Part shown: positions 20,787-32,834 of the stretch, in pieces
Layout: every line of letters starts with the position of its first letter
Position numbering within the stretch: position 1 is the stretch's first letter
Assembly (NCBI RefSeq): GCF_004379255.2
Contig: NC_056051.1
Coordinates: forward strand, 10,517,968 to 10,581,967
Direction of reading: 5' to 3'
Source: Salvia splendens
Taxonomy: Eukaryota > Streptophyta > Magnoliopsida > Lamiales > Lamiaceae
Length of the DNA: 64,000 nt
Program-made: the position numbers and the translations under genes
Notes under the pieces: generated by a model
Told to the model about the DNA's origin: nothing
The model's input: only the letters and a program-made list of their open reading frames with translations
The model's database searches: none

Positions 20787-23700
20787 GGCAAGGAGGGCTG
20801 CGGGCCTTGTTGCCATCGTGGTGGGTGGTGCTAATTCGGCAATTGTTTCCGGCCATCAGCAATCGGGTTTTTACCATGAGATGTCGGACGTTGGCTGGGC
20901 CCCATTCTCCTTTGTTAATCATTGACGTGACTTGCCTTGAGTTGGTCTCGAACCAAATCCGTTGGCCAAGGCCTCTAGCCTAGGATAATCCCCGGCATAC
21001 CGTCTCCAGTTCTGCTTCGAGTTTGGACTTTGCGGCCAGCAGTGCGAGGAAGGCCGAGACAAAGCTGCCTTGATGGTTCCGGAAGATGCCTCCGCCACTA
21101 GACCGACCGGACGCCTCGATGTAGGATCCTTTAAACGTTGAGTTTAATCCATGTGGGGTCTGGAGGTTGGCATTTCGTGACCATGACTCTCTGCTCCGGG
21201 GCTCTCGGTTTTGGGGGAGCTGCAACCACACCGGTATAAGTGACTCCGACAAAATATTTTGATCGAAGCCGTTCTCCTTCCACTAACCGTTGGATATGCA
21301 GCTGAACTTGCAAAATAACATTGAACGCCCTGAACCGCACTCCGTTATGGCGGCTGTTGTTCCTCTCCGCCCAAAGGAACCAAAAGATGATGCAAGGTAG
21401 AACCCGGGCAAGGTGCATCTTTGCGTTTTGGTTGGATCTCTTTACCCATTTATCCAGTCTTATCGGGATTGTATCGGCCGCTAGGATGGGTTCGCTTTGG
21501 CCCGAGAACCATTCATAAAAAAACCTCCACGCCCGGCTGGCCCCTTGTCCGCTAACAAAAAGGTGTTGTAATGTCTCGACCCCCGGGTGTGTGATGCAAC
21601 AACGGCATTTTGAGGCCAGGATAATGTTCCTCCATTGGAGTTTGGCGTCGACCGGAATCCTGTTCGAGATAAGTCTCCACATAAAGATTGACATGGATGT
21701 TGTGAGGCCATCGTTCCATATGTCCTCGAGGGCCTGGATGATAGGCCCTTCGGGTGCGATTTGTGTCCCAAGCTGACACGACCGAGAAGTTACCGCACCG
21801 AGACAGGCTCCATCTCGGGACATCTCCACTCCCTGATAGAATGGGGGTATTCAAATTATTCTCGGCAATGTGTGGCGGGATGCCGGATTGGAGTTCGGTC
21901 ATGGCTAACCTTGCTTGATCCCACTGGCCGTTGAGCCAAAAGTCTGAAACCCGTGTCATGGGGTTTCCTCTTGTGTCAATGCAGCTTCCCTAAGGGGTTT
22001 CTCCCCGAGCCATATATCTTCCCAGAACTAGACTTTGCCGTCACCAATTATCCACCGGATGTGTGGTTGGGCCACTGGCCATGCCGAGGCAAGTCTCCTC
22101 CAAGTCGGGCTGCATCTACCCGTGACAGAACCGGCCAAAGGGGACTTTTTGGTGCAATATTTACTATACAGGTGATTGGTGTTGAAGGCCTTGAGGACAT
22201 CCTCGAAGCGTCTTATCCCTAGCCCTCCTTCCGCTGTGGGAAGACAAACTTGCTCCCATCCAATCCAGTGAGTTTTTTCTTTCCTTCGACCGATCCCCAA
22301 AAAAAGCGAGCCATTTGTTGTTCGAGGAGCTTAAGGGGCCCCTTTGGTTGGCTCAATGGCTTGGAAAACATGTATCGGGATAGCTTCGAGTGTACTTTTG
22401 ATGAGAGTGACTCTCCCGCCGAATGAGAGGTGGCGGTGAGCCCATCCCGTGATTCTTCGTGAGATTTTCTCTCAGAGGAATAAGAACATAGTGCGCTTTG
22501 CTCTTTTGTAGATGGGGATACCAAGATATAGGAGAGGGAACGTGCCTCTAGAAAAACCACCTTCCGTTTTCAACTATGACCGCTCCTTCTTCGTTGTTCT
22601 CCGTGAAGAAGAAATTGCACTTTGTAAGGTTTATCAATTGGCCCGACACCGCCGTGTATTCATCAAGGCAAGCTCTTAATTGGCGAATGGGTCCGACGGC
22701 CGCTTGGGTGAAAATGATAATGTCATCCGCGTATGCAAGGTGGCTCACCTCAGTGCTAGCCCGGGCAGATTTGAATGTCATGTCTTTCTTTCCGAGGATC
22801 AAGTTATCCAGTGCCCTTGAGAGGTAGTCCGCGGCGATGACAAACAGAGCCGGTGAATGAAATGGGGTCTCCCTGTCGTAACCCTCTAGTGGATTTGAAG
22901 AACACCGTGGGCGCACCGCTAACCAGGACCGAGAACCAACAAGATCCGATACATCTCTCCACCATACTGATCCATGGTTCGGGGCCTTTTGAGTACCTTG
23001 GTCAAGAACGACCATTGGACCCGGTCATAGGCTTTCGCCATATCCAGTTTAAGAGCAACATTTGGGACTACTTTGCTATGATACAATTCATGAAACATTT
23101 CTAGGGCAAGGAGAACGTTCTCATTGAGAAGCCTCCCTTTAACGAACCCGCTCTGGTTTGAGCGATTACCTTGGGTATAAAAGGGGTGAGCCTAGATGTG
23201 AGAATCTTCGTAATGATCTTATTTGAGACGTGTTACAAAGGCTGATCGGCCGGTATTCCGACCATGATGTCGGGTTGAGCGTTTTCGGTAAGAGGACAAT
23301 CGTCGTAGCTGTGATGCTCCGAGGCGGGTACGCCCCATTGAAAAATTGGAGTACCTTTTCGACTACATCATGGCCGATGATGTCCCAACAATTATGGTAG
23401 AATGCTGCAGTAAAGCCGTCCGGACCCGGTGTGCTATCAGCCGAAATTTCCCATGACTCCAGTTTGTCGAATCCGGCATCTGATGAATGAGGTCCAGGTT
23501 GGGCTCCGACAGGGTCGGAGTTGGGGGTGCCAAGAGTTCCTGAAAAACAGGGTCGCCGACTCTCTCATCTCTGATTCCTCTGTGAATACCCTGTCCACCA
23601 CTTGCACGCTTAGTATACGCAGTCTGGCCCTTTTTTGTTTAACCCAACTCTGATAGAACTTGGTGTTTTTGTCCTCGTCTTTGAGCCATCGCACCGCTGC

Positions 23701-24735
23701 CTTTTGCCTCCAGAGATCCTCTTCCATCTTCAAGAGGAGGATGTATTGCGCGATATGTTTGTTGACATTTGCTCTACTTGTCGGGGATGGATCGGCCTCG
23801 AAGATTTCTTGCGCCGTAACCACCTCTTCCTCGGCTTTTCGGAGGTTAACATGAAGATTGCCGAAGACCTCCTTATTCCATCCTTTCAACACATTCTTGA
23901 GCCTTGCCAACTAGATTTGGAAGTTAAGGAGATCCCCGGCCTCCGTCGGTTGCAACCAACTTGATGCCACAACTCCTTTGAACTCTGGATGTCTAATCCA
24001 CATGTTTTGAAAATGAAAAGGTTTACCTTGTAACCGTGGAGAGGAGGTCGCACATCGCATGAGGACCGAGCCATGGTCCGAGGCAACCTGTGGCAGATTT
24101 GAGACTCTAGATGATTCAAACACATTGGTCCACTGCTCGTTGATGAAGACTCTGTCCAGCCACTCGAACAACGCATTTTTGGCCCACGTAAAGGGGAGTC
24201 GTCGAAGCCTATGTCCATCAGCCTACATTACTCAATAACTTCAGCAAAATCCGTCATTTCGGCCACTCGGTTGGACTCGCTCCCGACACGATCATGAGGA
24301 CTTAGGATTGTGTTGAAATCGCCACCAATAATCCATGGACGACCATTCATATATCCCTCAATGTCTCGGATCTTGTCCCATAGATGGTACCATTCCGCTC
24401 TCGTGCACTTTGCGTAGACCGCCGAGATGGCAATAGGTCGGCTAATAGTAGGTGTGGTAAGAATACCGTGTAGTATCTGTTCCGAATCATCAATAACATC
24501 GAAGCTTGATCCTTCTTTAACAAAAATCTGAATTTTCCCGGCCGTATTCGTCGCCTTCAAGACAAGACTCAACAACTTTGAGTAGAAGTCCGGGTTGGGT
24601 TGGGTGAATGGTTCCCTTATTGCCAAGAAAGAAACATTGTAAAGTGAGATTAATCTTTTGATAACGTTACGGGAGGAAGTTTTAACTATCCCCCTAACGT
24701 TACGGAATGGTCCAAAACAAAAAGTTGTATAACAT
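20787..24735 (-). pseudogene. LINE-E ORF2 (EN, RT, zf-RVT, RNase H), broken
   Basis: Starts at the ATG at 24735 (MLYNFLFW), then is interrupted within 15 codons. EN: AIREPFTQPNPDFYSK near 24600 (other copies have IMEP; the Glu is kept), IIGGDFNTILS near 24310, ASDHGS near 24075. RT pieces: AYADDIIIFTQAA at about 22690-22730, with GLRQGDP altered near 22870. zf-RVT: SNRIPVDAKLQWR then CRCC near 21600-21660. RNase H starts near 21150 with the Asp region changed (GLNSTFKGSYIE) and ends at 20787. Multiple frameshifts and stops; inactive. Confidence 0.85.
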
Positions 24736-24737
24736 AA

Positions 24738-26625
24738 TTAAAAGAGGAGGTTCTTACCCGAGTGGGGGGAAATCCGCCCGTTGTGATCCAACGGATGAAC
24801 CTTCTTGCCCTCGATTTGACCATTTTCTCGTGGGGACCCGACTTCCCCTCCTCCGGATGGGTAAGTAGTGGAGATTTCCATGCTGGTTGTCTCCCCTGTT
24901 CTGTCGTGATCAGTGAGGAACTCATCCTCTTCCATAAGTGCATGATACATATTTGCACTCATAAACTTCTCAAGGTCTTGCTCATGAAGGTTCTCCTTTG
25001 ACTCTACGATCCCCTCCGAAGATTGACCTTTTCGGTGCGAGGGCGGAGACCCACTCCTTGCCTTGAGTCTCCCTTTGCCTTGCTGGTAATGGGAGCTCTC
25101 CCCTGATCGGCTCGGCGATGTATCTTTCACCTGGTCCCCTTAGTACGTCCCCTGTTTGCCCATGTGTTTCGTCTTCTTAGCCCACACCTTACCCCCTAGC
25201 CGGCTCCAAAATGTCCGGGATTGAGGCTGGGGGAAAATAGAAGTCCCGGATGACCCCCGCTTTGGTTTCCTTTGGTCTCTTTCGAGCTGACCATCCGCCG
25301 TTGTCTCTCCATTGCCTCTCATCAACGTTCTCCCCCTGGGTGTGTAAGTGTGGATTCGTCGGGGCATTGCTATCAACCTTGGTTTGCCTTCCTCTATGGA
25401 TGTTGAAATTCTTCTTTGGTGGCCTTTCTCTATTGCCGGACGCATAAACACACCGCTACGGTATGTCCCACGTGTTTGCATTCAGAGCAAAAGGTTGGGA
25501 TCTTGTCCCACTTAATTTGTTGGATGGTCTCTCTTCCACATATATCAAGAATAATCTCCTCTATTACCGACTTGGTGATGTCTATTTCGACGCAAATTCT
25601 CGCAAAAGACTATCTTGATTTGTTGGCCGTAGCCCAATCTATTTGGATCGGATTATCAAGAAGTTTCCCGATGGGAAAGAGTGCCGAATGATCGAATAGG
25701 TGGATTGGGAGACCTATTAGGTTGCACCATATTGCTGCGATAGGAGATTCACAAAACACATCAAACTCCGGAGTCCACTTGAAGACCCTCATCGGGTGTC
25801 TATCGACGAACCAAACCAGAATATCCTTCGGGCCATTGAAAATACGCGAATACTCCACCAAATCTTCCAATTGGATGAGAATGTGTTTGGCATTTATAAA
25901 CTTCCATGAGAAGCCCCGCGTGAGTTTCATGTTATCGAGAGCCTTTTGAATTTGGTGCGAGGCCGGGATAGAATGGGAGAACTTCCCCACGATAGCATGG
26001 CCCAAATTGTCGACCAATTGCCTTGTTTCGACCCCCGAGAAGTAGATGGATTGGATTCCATTGCTAGATGATGCGAGGCCAACATTTTTAATTTTCTCCG
26101 GCTCGAAGATATGTGGGCCGTTGGGATCGGGCTGGTTCCGGAGCAAATCCGCCAATGTTGCCGGCCTAGCTGGTGCGGTCCCCGCGCTCGCGTTCCGGGG
26201 AGTTGCTTTGGGGCTGGTTGGTGTAACGCAACGGGTCCTTCCGGCACATTACGCACTCGCCCGGCTTGTTCCGTTTCGCGCGAGGGGTGCTTTAGGCGGG
26301 GTCTCCCTTGCTGCCCCGGTGCGACCCAAGTCTCGAAGGCTCCGCACAATATCTTCGTACGACCTTTCTCAAGAGGAGGGAATTGGTCCAATGGAGCATT
26401 GATATTGACCTTCTTGGGGTTTCTCCCAGCCGGCCTTGAGTGGGTCGGCCGTAGGTTGTGCGGAGGCTAGGGCCGGTCGTCTCGGTGCTGGTACGATTAT
26501 TTCGGTATGGTCGGCGGTGAGTAGTGGTTGAGATGAGATCCGGTCATGTACGTCGGCTAAATCCGGATGTGCAAGGTGTAGAAGGGGATATTTTGGATCC
26601 TCAATTGGCTCTTCAACAAGGGCGC
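24738..26625 (-). pseudogene. LINE-E ORF1, 5'-truncated, frameshifted
   Basis: Upstream frame at 26625-26470 (LADVHDRISSQPLL) matches the region before the FPPLEKGRT motif (26391-26360). The DUF4283-like core is at 25610-26155 in one frame: GHAIVGKFSHSIPAS, WKFINAKHILIQLEDL, RVFKWTPEFDVFCESP, LIGLPIHLFDHSALFPIG. The Cys knuckle region (about 25460-25520) is in a different frame. The C-terminal MSANMYHALMEEDEF motif is near 24950. The stop TAA is at 24738-24740. Here the ORF2 ATG lies 2 nt after the stop rather than overlapping it. Confidence 0.82.
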
Positions 26626-27808
26626 TTCCCCAAGTGAGAGAAGCTCTCCCTTCTCTCTAGAATTCGCCCTCTCTCCCTCCCTCCCCTTTGAGGGAGGTGA
26701 AATGTGATTGTTGCATCCGACACATGGTGAAGTTCGGTGGTGAGCTGCCGGAGGGGGAGGCCGCTGCCTTGATACACACGTTAACTCGAATGTGGATGAT
26801 TCGTTTGATTGCACGGCCCAAAACAAAAAGGGTTGGCATGCCCCACCCGGAGAAAGCTCGACAAGCCCTCAAACGAGCCGGTCTTGAATCTGGTTCGGAG
26901 GTGAGTCGGGCTAAGAAGAAGATGGTGTTCGAAATTGCTGATGGACTCGTCGGCAAACTCCATGGTGAAGGGAGGGGGTCACCGGATGTTAAGCAAGCTC
27001 TTATTGGGGAGATGTTGAGCTCCTTAGCTCAAATGGCAAAGAATGAGAAAGCTTCGTCAAAGGATTTGGAAGGTCTTCAAGGTGAGGGGATGGCCGGAAT
27101 TGCGCCGGCGCCGGCGCCGGCTGTCCGGGACCTTGATGTCTCATGCTTGGAGTATGAGATGGTCAACAAGGAGACCAATGTAAGCACAACCCTCCATGTG
27201 ACGCCTAGGCTAGAGGATGGGTTGGCATGTGACTCACAAAAGAAGGAAAAGACAAATGTTACTTTGCTTGGGCAAGAGAATGATGGTCCATTTGAGGTAA
27301 ATGGCATTTTGAATTCAAAATCAGCACCATGTGCTATCCACACCCAAATCGGCATTGATGGAGACAAGAGGGACCATGGCACCGACGGCCGGCCGCCGGA
27401 GTACCCGCCGGAAAACCTGGTCCCGCCGGCGATTGCGTGGGAGGAGGCTAAAAACTTGTTCGCACATGGAGGGGCGGGGTGCATGGTGGGAGCTTCAACA
27501 CCGCATAAAACCCATAAGGACGAGCCAATCCCACTCGACGCCGGCAAGGTCATACCTTTGGGGACAGCCGGAGACTTTGAAGGTACACCTTATCTCTCCT
27601 TTACCGATGTTGAAACGGAATATCTCTCGGAGAAACTAGGACTAGCCATTGTTGGGAAGTTTTCCCACTCACTCCCTTCTTTCCAAATTCAAAAAAGCTT
27701 AGGGGGTATGGGGCTAGTTGGTTCTTTCACTTGGAAATACTTGAATGCCAAGCACATCCTACTTCAATTCCATGATATGGCTGATTATGCTAAGGTCTTA
27801 AGTGGCCC
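26626..27808 (+). mobile_element. LINE-D, 5' part with ORF1, cut by LINE-A3
   Basis: Plus-strand element beginning with the pyrimidine-rich 5' motif (AGCTCTCCCTTCTCTCTAG at about 26641) and a CTCTCCCTCCCTCCCC tract, with a 5'UTR of about 100 bp. The same 5' end is found at G (56165). It runs into ORF1 and is interrupted at 27808 by the poly(T) of A3. No continuation is present beyond A3, whose other end is rearranged. It belongs to the family of G and J, for which no ORF2 is seen in this window. Confidence 0.8.
26724..27808 (+). CDS. LINE-D ORF1 (DUF4283-like), 3'-truncated by insertion
   Basis: Start ATG at 26724 (MVKFGGELPEG) chosen by match to G (MVKAGGEPAVE at 56257), although the frame is open further 5'. 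The frame stays open 361 codons to the insertion: basic N-terminus (RPKTKRVGMPHPEKARQ), Pro/Ala run from a GCGCCGGC repeat at about 27100, FEGTPYLSFTDVETEYLSE, then the DUF4283-like start (GLAIVGKFSHSLPS, WKYLNAKHILLQF). The Cys knuckle and C-terminus are lost. Reading continues into the poly(T), giving a Phe run that is not part of the protein. It probably acted as an RNA-binding ORF1p before interruption. Confidence 0.8.
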
Positions 27809-28026
27809 TTTTTTTTTTTTTTTTTTTTTTTTAATCAAACACCTTTACGGTGGAGGGTTCGTGGGTCCCTCATCCCTATATTTCAAAATGAGGTAATTAC
27901 AGAGCGCGGCCACACCCGAAGGTGGTGTGCCAAGACAAAAACCAAGAGTAGTATGCGGTCCGATCCCACAAGGGTCGGACCTCATCATACTCCCGACAAA
28001 ATTACAAGAAGCAAGTGAAAACAATT

Positions 28027-31000
28027 CTAGTCCCCGTCCCTTCCTAGGGTACGAACATGTGAAAGGCCCATTTGATCCATGCGGACGAGGTCCGCAAGCT
28101 CTCTCGGCACCGAGTCTTGTTGCATTTGTTGGCCTCTATCTCTCCCTAGTCCCATTCTCGCAAGGAAATCCGCCGCCTTGTTTCCCTCCCGGTGAATGAA
28201 GGTGGCACGGAATTTAAGTTGGCGCTTAAGAAGGATCAGATGCGCCATGGCTTCCCGGGCTAGCGCCGGTCCCCATCCTGCCCCATTAATCAATTTGATA
28301 GCTTGTTCAGCGTCTGATTCGATCCAAATAGGGAGGCCAAAATCCTTGGCGATGTTCAGCCCGTGGATCATTGCCAACAATTCCGCCTCCAGAGCCGAAT
28401 GTGCTTCAAAAGGAATGCAAAAGGCCACAAGCATTTTTACCCGAGAAATCGCGGATGACTCCTCCCCCTCCTGCTTTGTTGGTCGCTTCATTGAAGGAAC
28501 TATCCGTATTCACTTTAATCCAAGGGGGGTCCGGTGGCTCCCATTTGATCGCCATGGCGAGAGGCAACGCCCGAATGGCTTCCGCTTGTTGAGGGATGTT
28601 AATTCCAAGTTTAACTCCTCGCCAGTGCTTCGGCTTCAGGCACCCGTTTACCATAGAATTCCGGATGTACATGTGGACCTGCCATATTACATTGTGGGGT
28701 TTAAATCTTGTATCTTGGTGTCGGCTCCTATTCCTCTCCGACCAGATGAACCATAGGATGAGGTAGGGCATGGCTCGGCTAAGGTGCTTCCTATTCGGCT
28801 GATTGCATCTTTGCATCCAAACTTCAATTCTCGTTGGGATTGTGTCATTGATTGAAAGGCGGGGGGATGTACCTTCAAACCATTCATCAAATTCTCTCCA
28901 TACTCTACGGGCTCCGAATCCCTGAATGAAGAGGTGCTGGAGGGACTCAATGTTCGGTCGAATTGGGCAGCATTGGCACTTAGAGGCTAGCTCAATCTCC
29001 CGCCATTGAAGTTTTGTGTCAACCGGCACCCGATTGGAGAGAAGCCTGCAGATAAATATGGCTATTGAGTTGGTGAGTCCCGCCTTCCAAACATCCCCCA
29101 AACCTTGGATGATCGGGTTTCGCCCTCGGAGTGTGTCCCATGTCGAAGCCACCGTGAATTCCCCATGCGTAGAGAGATTCCACCTAAGGATATCCTGTTC
29201 GTCATGGAGGATCGGTGTATTAATGATGCCATCGATAACATGCTGAGGAAGGCCGGCCTGATTGTGAAGGAGTTGGAGCTTGGGCACATCCCAAACACCA
29301 TTGTAATGAACTCCGACACCCGGGTGGTTGGTCTTCCCCTATCATCTAGGCTAATTTCCCTCAGAGGACTATTACCAAACCAAATGTCATCCCAGAAGTA
29401 GATGTCCCCTTGTCCCACTAGCCATCTCATGTGCGGTTGCGCGAGGGGCCAGGCTCGTGAGAGCCTTCTCCACGTAGGGCTACTCCTGCTCGGCAGTCTC
29501 AAGGTGAGCGGTGTGGAGTTGGTGCAATATTTTGCCATCATGTATCTTGCCCAAAGGGAGTTTTGCTCCCGAAAGCGCCACCAAAGTTTGATATTGAAGG
29601 CGCGGAGGACCTCCTTAGTTTTTCGGATCCCAAGGCCTCCTTCTTCAGTGGGGCGGCACATTTGTTCCCATCCAATCCAATGGGTCCGCTTCTTCTCATT
29701 CGTAGACCCCCAAAAGAATCGGGCCATTTGTTGATCAAGTTGCTTTAGGGTACCGGTCGTGGGCTCGACAGCTTGGAAGATGTGCAAGGGGATCGCTTCA
29801 AGAGTGCTCTTAATCAACGTGAGCCTTCCTCCAAAAGAGAGATGACGGTGTGCCCATCCTGAAATCCTTCTTGCAATCTTTTCCCGTAGGAAGAGGAACA
29901 TGTCCGTGCGCTTGACTCCACGGTAGATAGGGACACCGAGGTAGAGAAAAGGGAAGGCCCCTCTAGAGAAGCCTCCTTCCGCCTGGATCAAGTTTGCCCA
30001 ATGCTCATGGTTTTCGGCGATATAGAAATTACTCTTGGCAAGGCTGACTTGTTGGCCGGAGACTCTTTCATACTTCTCGAGACAAGCTCTTAGCCGGCGC
30101 ATAGGCATTGCCGCTGCTTGAGTGAAGATAATTATGTCGTCCGCATAGGCTAGATGGCTGATCTCCATGCATCTCCGGGAGGCTTTGAACGTCATGTCCT
30201 TTTGGCCAAGGATGAGCTTATCTAAGGCTCGGGACAGGTATTCCGCAGCGATCACGAACAGAGCAGGGGAGATCGGGTCTCCTTGTCGAAGTCCTCGAGT
30301 TGATCTAAAGAAGCCCGAGGGTGCCCCGTTAACAAGAACCGAGAACCAGCAATAGCCAATACACCTCTCCATAAGTGAAATCCATGGATCCGGGAATCCC
30401 ATACGGCGTAAAACTTTGAAGAGGAAGGGCCATTGGACCCTATCATAGGCTTTAGCCATGTCAATCTTAACAGCCACATTAGGCGCTGGAGAGCATCTCG
30501 CAAGCTCATGGAACATTTCTTGAGCCAGTAGAGCGTTGTCATTAAGGAGCCGGCCTTTGACAAACCCACTTTGGTTTGGGGAGATGACCTGTGGAAGGAA
30601 GGGGGAGAGGCGAGAGGTGAGTACCTTGGTAATGATCTTGTTTAAAACATTGCAAAGACTAATGGGTCGGTAGTCGGTCCATGACTCTGGCGAGGCCTTC
30701 TTTGGGATAAGGACAATGCTTGTGGCCGTGATGCTCCTTGGCAGGAAGGCCCCTCTGAAGAACTGCCTGATTGCTTCCACTACCTCCGGCCCCACAATGT
30801 GCCAGCAGGCTTGATAGAAAGTGGCCGAGAAGCCGTCGGGTCCGGGTGCACTATCTCCGGAAATGCAAAAGGTGGCACTCTTGACCTCATCCGCACTTGG
30901 GGCGTCTGCGATGCCAACGAACTGCTCGGCTGAGTGGGCCTGCTGGATTAGGTCGAGGTCTGGATCTTCAAGTGTCGGATTGTTGGGGGCAAGGAGTTGT

Positions 31001-32189
31001 TGGTAAAACTCCACTGCGGACTTTTTAATCTCGGCTTCCTCGGTGAGCTCCTGCCCATTGGCACGAATTGAGTGGATGCGGAGACGGACCCTCTTTTGTT
31101 TCACCCAGCTTTGATAGAACCGGGTATTTTTATCTCCCTCGGCAAGCCACCTCAAGGCTGCCTTCTGTCGCCAAAAATCTTCTTCCATTCTCAACAAAAG
31201 GATGTACTCGGCAATGTGTTTGTTGATTGCTGTCCTGTGATTCGGTGTCGGCCTTGCCTCGAAACTAGCTTGAGCCACAGCAATTTCTTCCTCCTTTTCC
31301 TTTAGGTTAGCATGGATGTTCCCAAAAACCTCTTTGTTCCACTCCTTAAGAGCCTTTTTAACTCTGGCCTGCTTGATTTGGATGTTTAGGAGTCCACCCG
31401 CCCCCGTGGGCTCCTCCCATGTTTTTTGCACTACGGCCATGAATCCTTCATGCCGGATCCACATGTTCTGGAACCTGAATGCCCTGGCTCCAGCGGATGT
31501 GTTCAGCTTCGTGCACCTAGCAAGAACTGGTCCATGGTCCGAGGCAACCCGGGGGAGATTCGTTACCCGGGTAGCCTCGAAGGTCTTAGTCCATTCCTCA
31601 CTGACAAGCACTCTATCCAACCTTTCAAAAAGGCCATTCTTGGCCCATGTGAATGCCGCTCCATCAAATCCAGGATCAAGCAGCCTACAGTCTTCCGTTG
31701 CCTCCGCAAAATCAACCATCTCGGCATGTCGGTTGGTATCACTTCCGACTCTGTCTTGGTGTGATAGGATGGTGTTGAAATCACCACCGATGATCCAAGG
31801 TGTTCCCTCGAGAGGCCCGGCGATCTCCCTCATCTTGTCCCATAAGTGATGTCTTTCGACCCTTGTGCATTTGGCGTACACGGCTGAAATGGCCACCGGT
31901 CTAGCAAGGCGGTGGGACTTGAGGCGCCCGTGAAGAATTTGTTCCGAGTCATCCTCAATATCAAAGGTGGACCCCTCTTCCGCAAACAACCAAATCTTCC
32001 CGTTCGTGTTCGAACCAATGTAGGGTAGCCCCAAAGCTTTGGAGAATCGGTCCGGGTCCGGGGGAGTGAGCGGTTCCATTATTGCAAGAAATAAAACATT
32101 ATGACAACTAATAAGTCTTTTAAAACGTTTTGAGTGGGCGCGTTCGCGATCCCCCTCACGTTCCAAAACATGAAATTGTAAGACATCAT
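28027..32189 (-). pseudogene. LINE-A3 ORF2 (EN, RT, zf-RVT, RNase H), few frameshifts
   Basis: Starts ATGATG at 32189; shifts frame within the first 30 codons near 32120. It is then open for about 1000 codons to 29062: IMEPLTPPDPDRF, IIGGDFNTILS, ASDHGP (EN); SAPGPDGFSATFYQA, STRGLRQGDPISP, AYADDIIIFTQ (RT). A second frameshift near 29290 follows EFIT. The zf-RVT and RNase H frame (28406-29287) has CQCCPIRPN and WIKVNTDSS, where the Gly after the first catalytic Asp is Ser. A third shift near 28430 precedes EAHSALEAELLAM, ESDAEQ and NKAADFLA, with the stop at 28027-28029. All domains are present but the product would be broken. Confidence 0.9.
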
Positions 32190-32675
32190 TGACAAGAAGA
32201 GTGCGTACCCAAAGAGGATGAAGGCCCTCCTTGATAGTCAATGCGGTGTTGCTCTTTGTTCGGGGCGGCCTCCTCGGCGTCGTCGGCCGGAATGTTGCCT
32301 CCAAACCTCTCGTCCCCCCCGTACAACTCCATGGGGTCTTCGTCCACATCCCCACAATTCTCAACATCAAATTCTCCATTCGCCATGAGAGAGTAATATT
32401 GGTTAGTGCTCATGTGGTTCTTTGCCGAAAAGAACCCACGCCCCCTTGTCATAGCATGGCGCGCGCCTCCTCTCGGATTCCTTCGATAATCTGGTGAAAC
32501 CGAGCGCCTCGCATTGGGGGAGCCCCACTCCACTTCCATGTTCCCACGTGCTGTTGGTGGTTCGGTGGTGGGGTGCGAAAGGTTCCCCCCGTTCGGCGGG
32601 GACTGCCCAACCTCGGGCGTGAGCCCCGCATTTTGAGTTCCGGAGCTCGATCTGCTCCCCAAAGTAGAGTCACCC
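32186..32675 (-). pseudogene. LINE-A3 ORF1 C-terminal fragment
   Basis: Last 160 or so codons of ORF1: Gly/Pro/Ser-rich linker, RRNPRGGARHAMTRGRGF, and the conserved MSTNQYYSLMANGEFDVEN motif. Ends with TGA at 32186-32188; the ancestral TAA has become CAA, so stop and ORF2 start now overlap as ATGA. The open frame continues through 32676 into H1 3'UTR sequence, which marks the rearrangement point. DUF4283 and the knuckle are absent. Confidence 0.85.
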
Positions 32676-32834
32676 ATTACAGAACGTGGCCACACCCGAA
32701 AGTAGTGTGCCATAGCAAAGGTAAGAGTAGAAAACGGTCCGACTCCACACGGCTCGGACCCCATCCTACTCCCTTCAAAAGTGCAATTAAACAAAACAAA
32801 GGCTCTATGATCTTCCATCTCTGAGTAACCGACT

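Larger units (their letters stand above)
20787..26625 (-). mobile_element. LINE-E, degenerate long LINE, truncated at both ends
   Basis: Minus-strand L1-type element of about 5.8 kb from mid ORF1 (5' end at about 26625) through EN, RT, zf-RVT and most of RNase H. It stops at 20787, just past the HxxGNK region of RNase H, so the 3'UTR and poly(A) are missing and the NLR relic abuts directly. It is the most diverged LINE in the window (motifs such as LFVSGQGASRAW where others have LFIQG). The 5' side meets the 5' end of element D head-to-head. No TSD can be defined. Confidence 0.87.
27809..32675 (-). mobile_element. LINE-A3, family A LINE inserted in LINE-D
   Basis: Minus-strand copy with poly(T) at 27809-27832 (24 nt), 3'UTR, complete-length ORF2 and the ORF1 C-terminus, ending at about 32675 where sequence switches to the 3'UTR of LINE-H1. 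Nearly identical to the same segment of A2 (14196-19113) in inverted orientation, about 8.7 kb apart. The right end does not rejoin LINE-D, so a later deletion or rearrangement removed the true 5' end and its TSD. Confidence 0.9.

Noticed and set aside
27800..27832. Common target site for A3 and A4 because both follow GGCCC
   Set aside because: The positions in ORF1 of D and G are not homologous; five shared bases are too few to claim site preference from two cases.
27790..27896. Long frames that read through poly(T) and give Phe-rich or Lys-rich stretches
   Set aside because: They join ORF1 of D or G (also ORF2 of H4) to the tail of an inserted LINE or SINE; the homopolymer is the insert's A tail, not protein.
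29062..32379. Single 1105-codon frame starting at 32379 as one protein
   Set aside because: Its first 60 or so codons are ORF1 sequence read in the wrong frame; ORF2 proper starts at 32189 and has a frameshift soon after.
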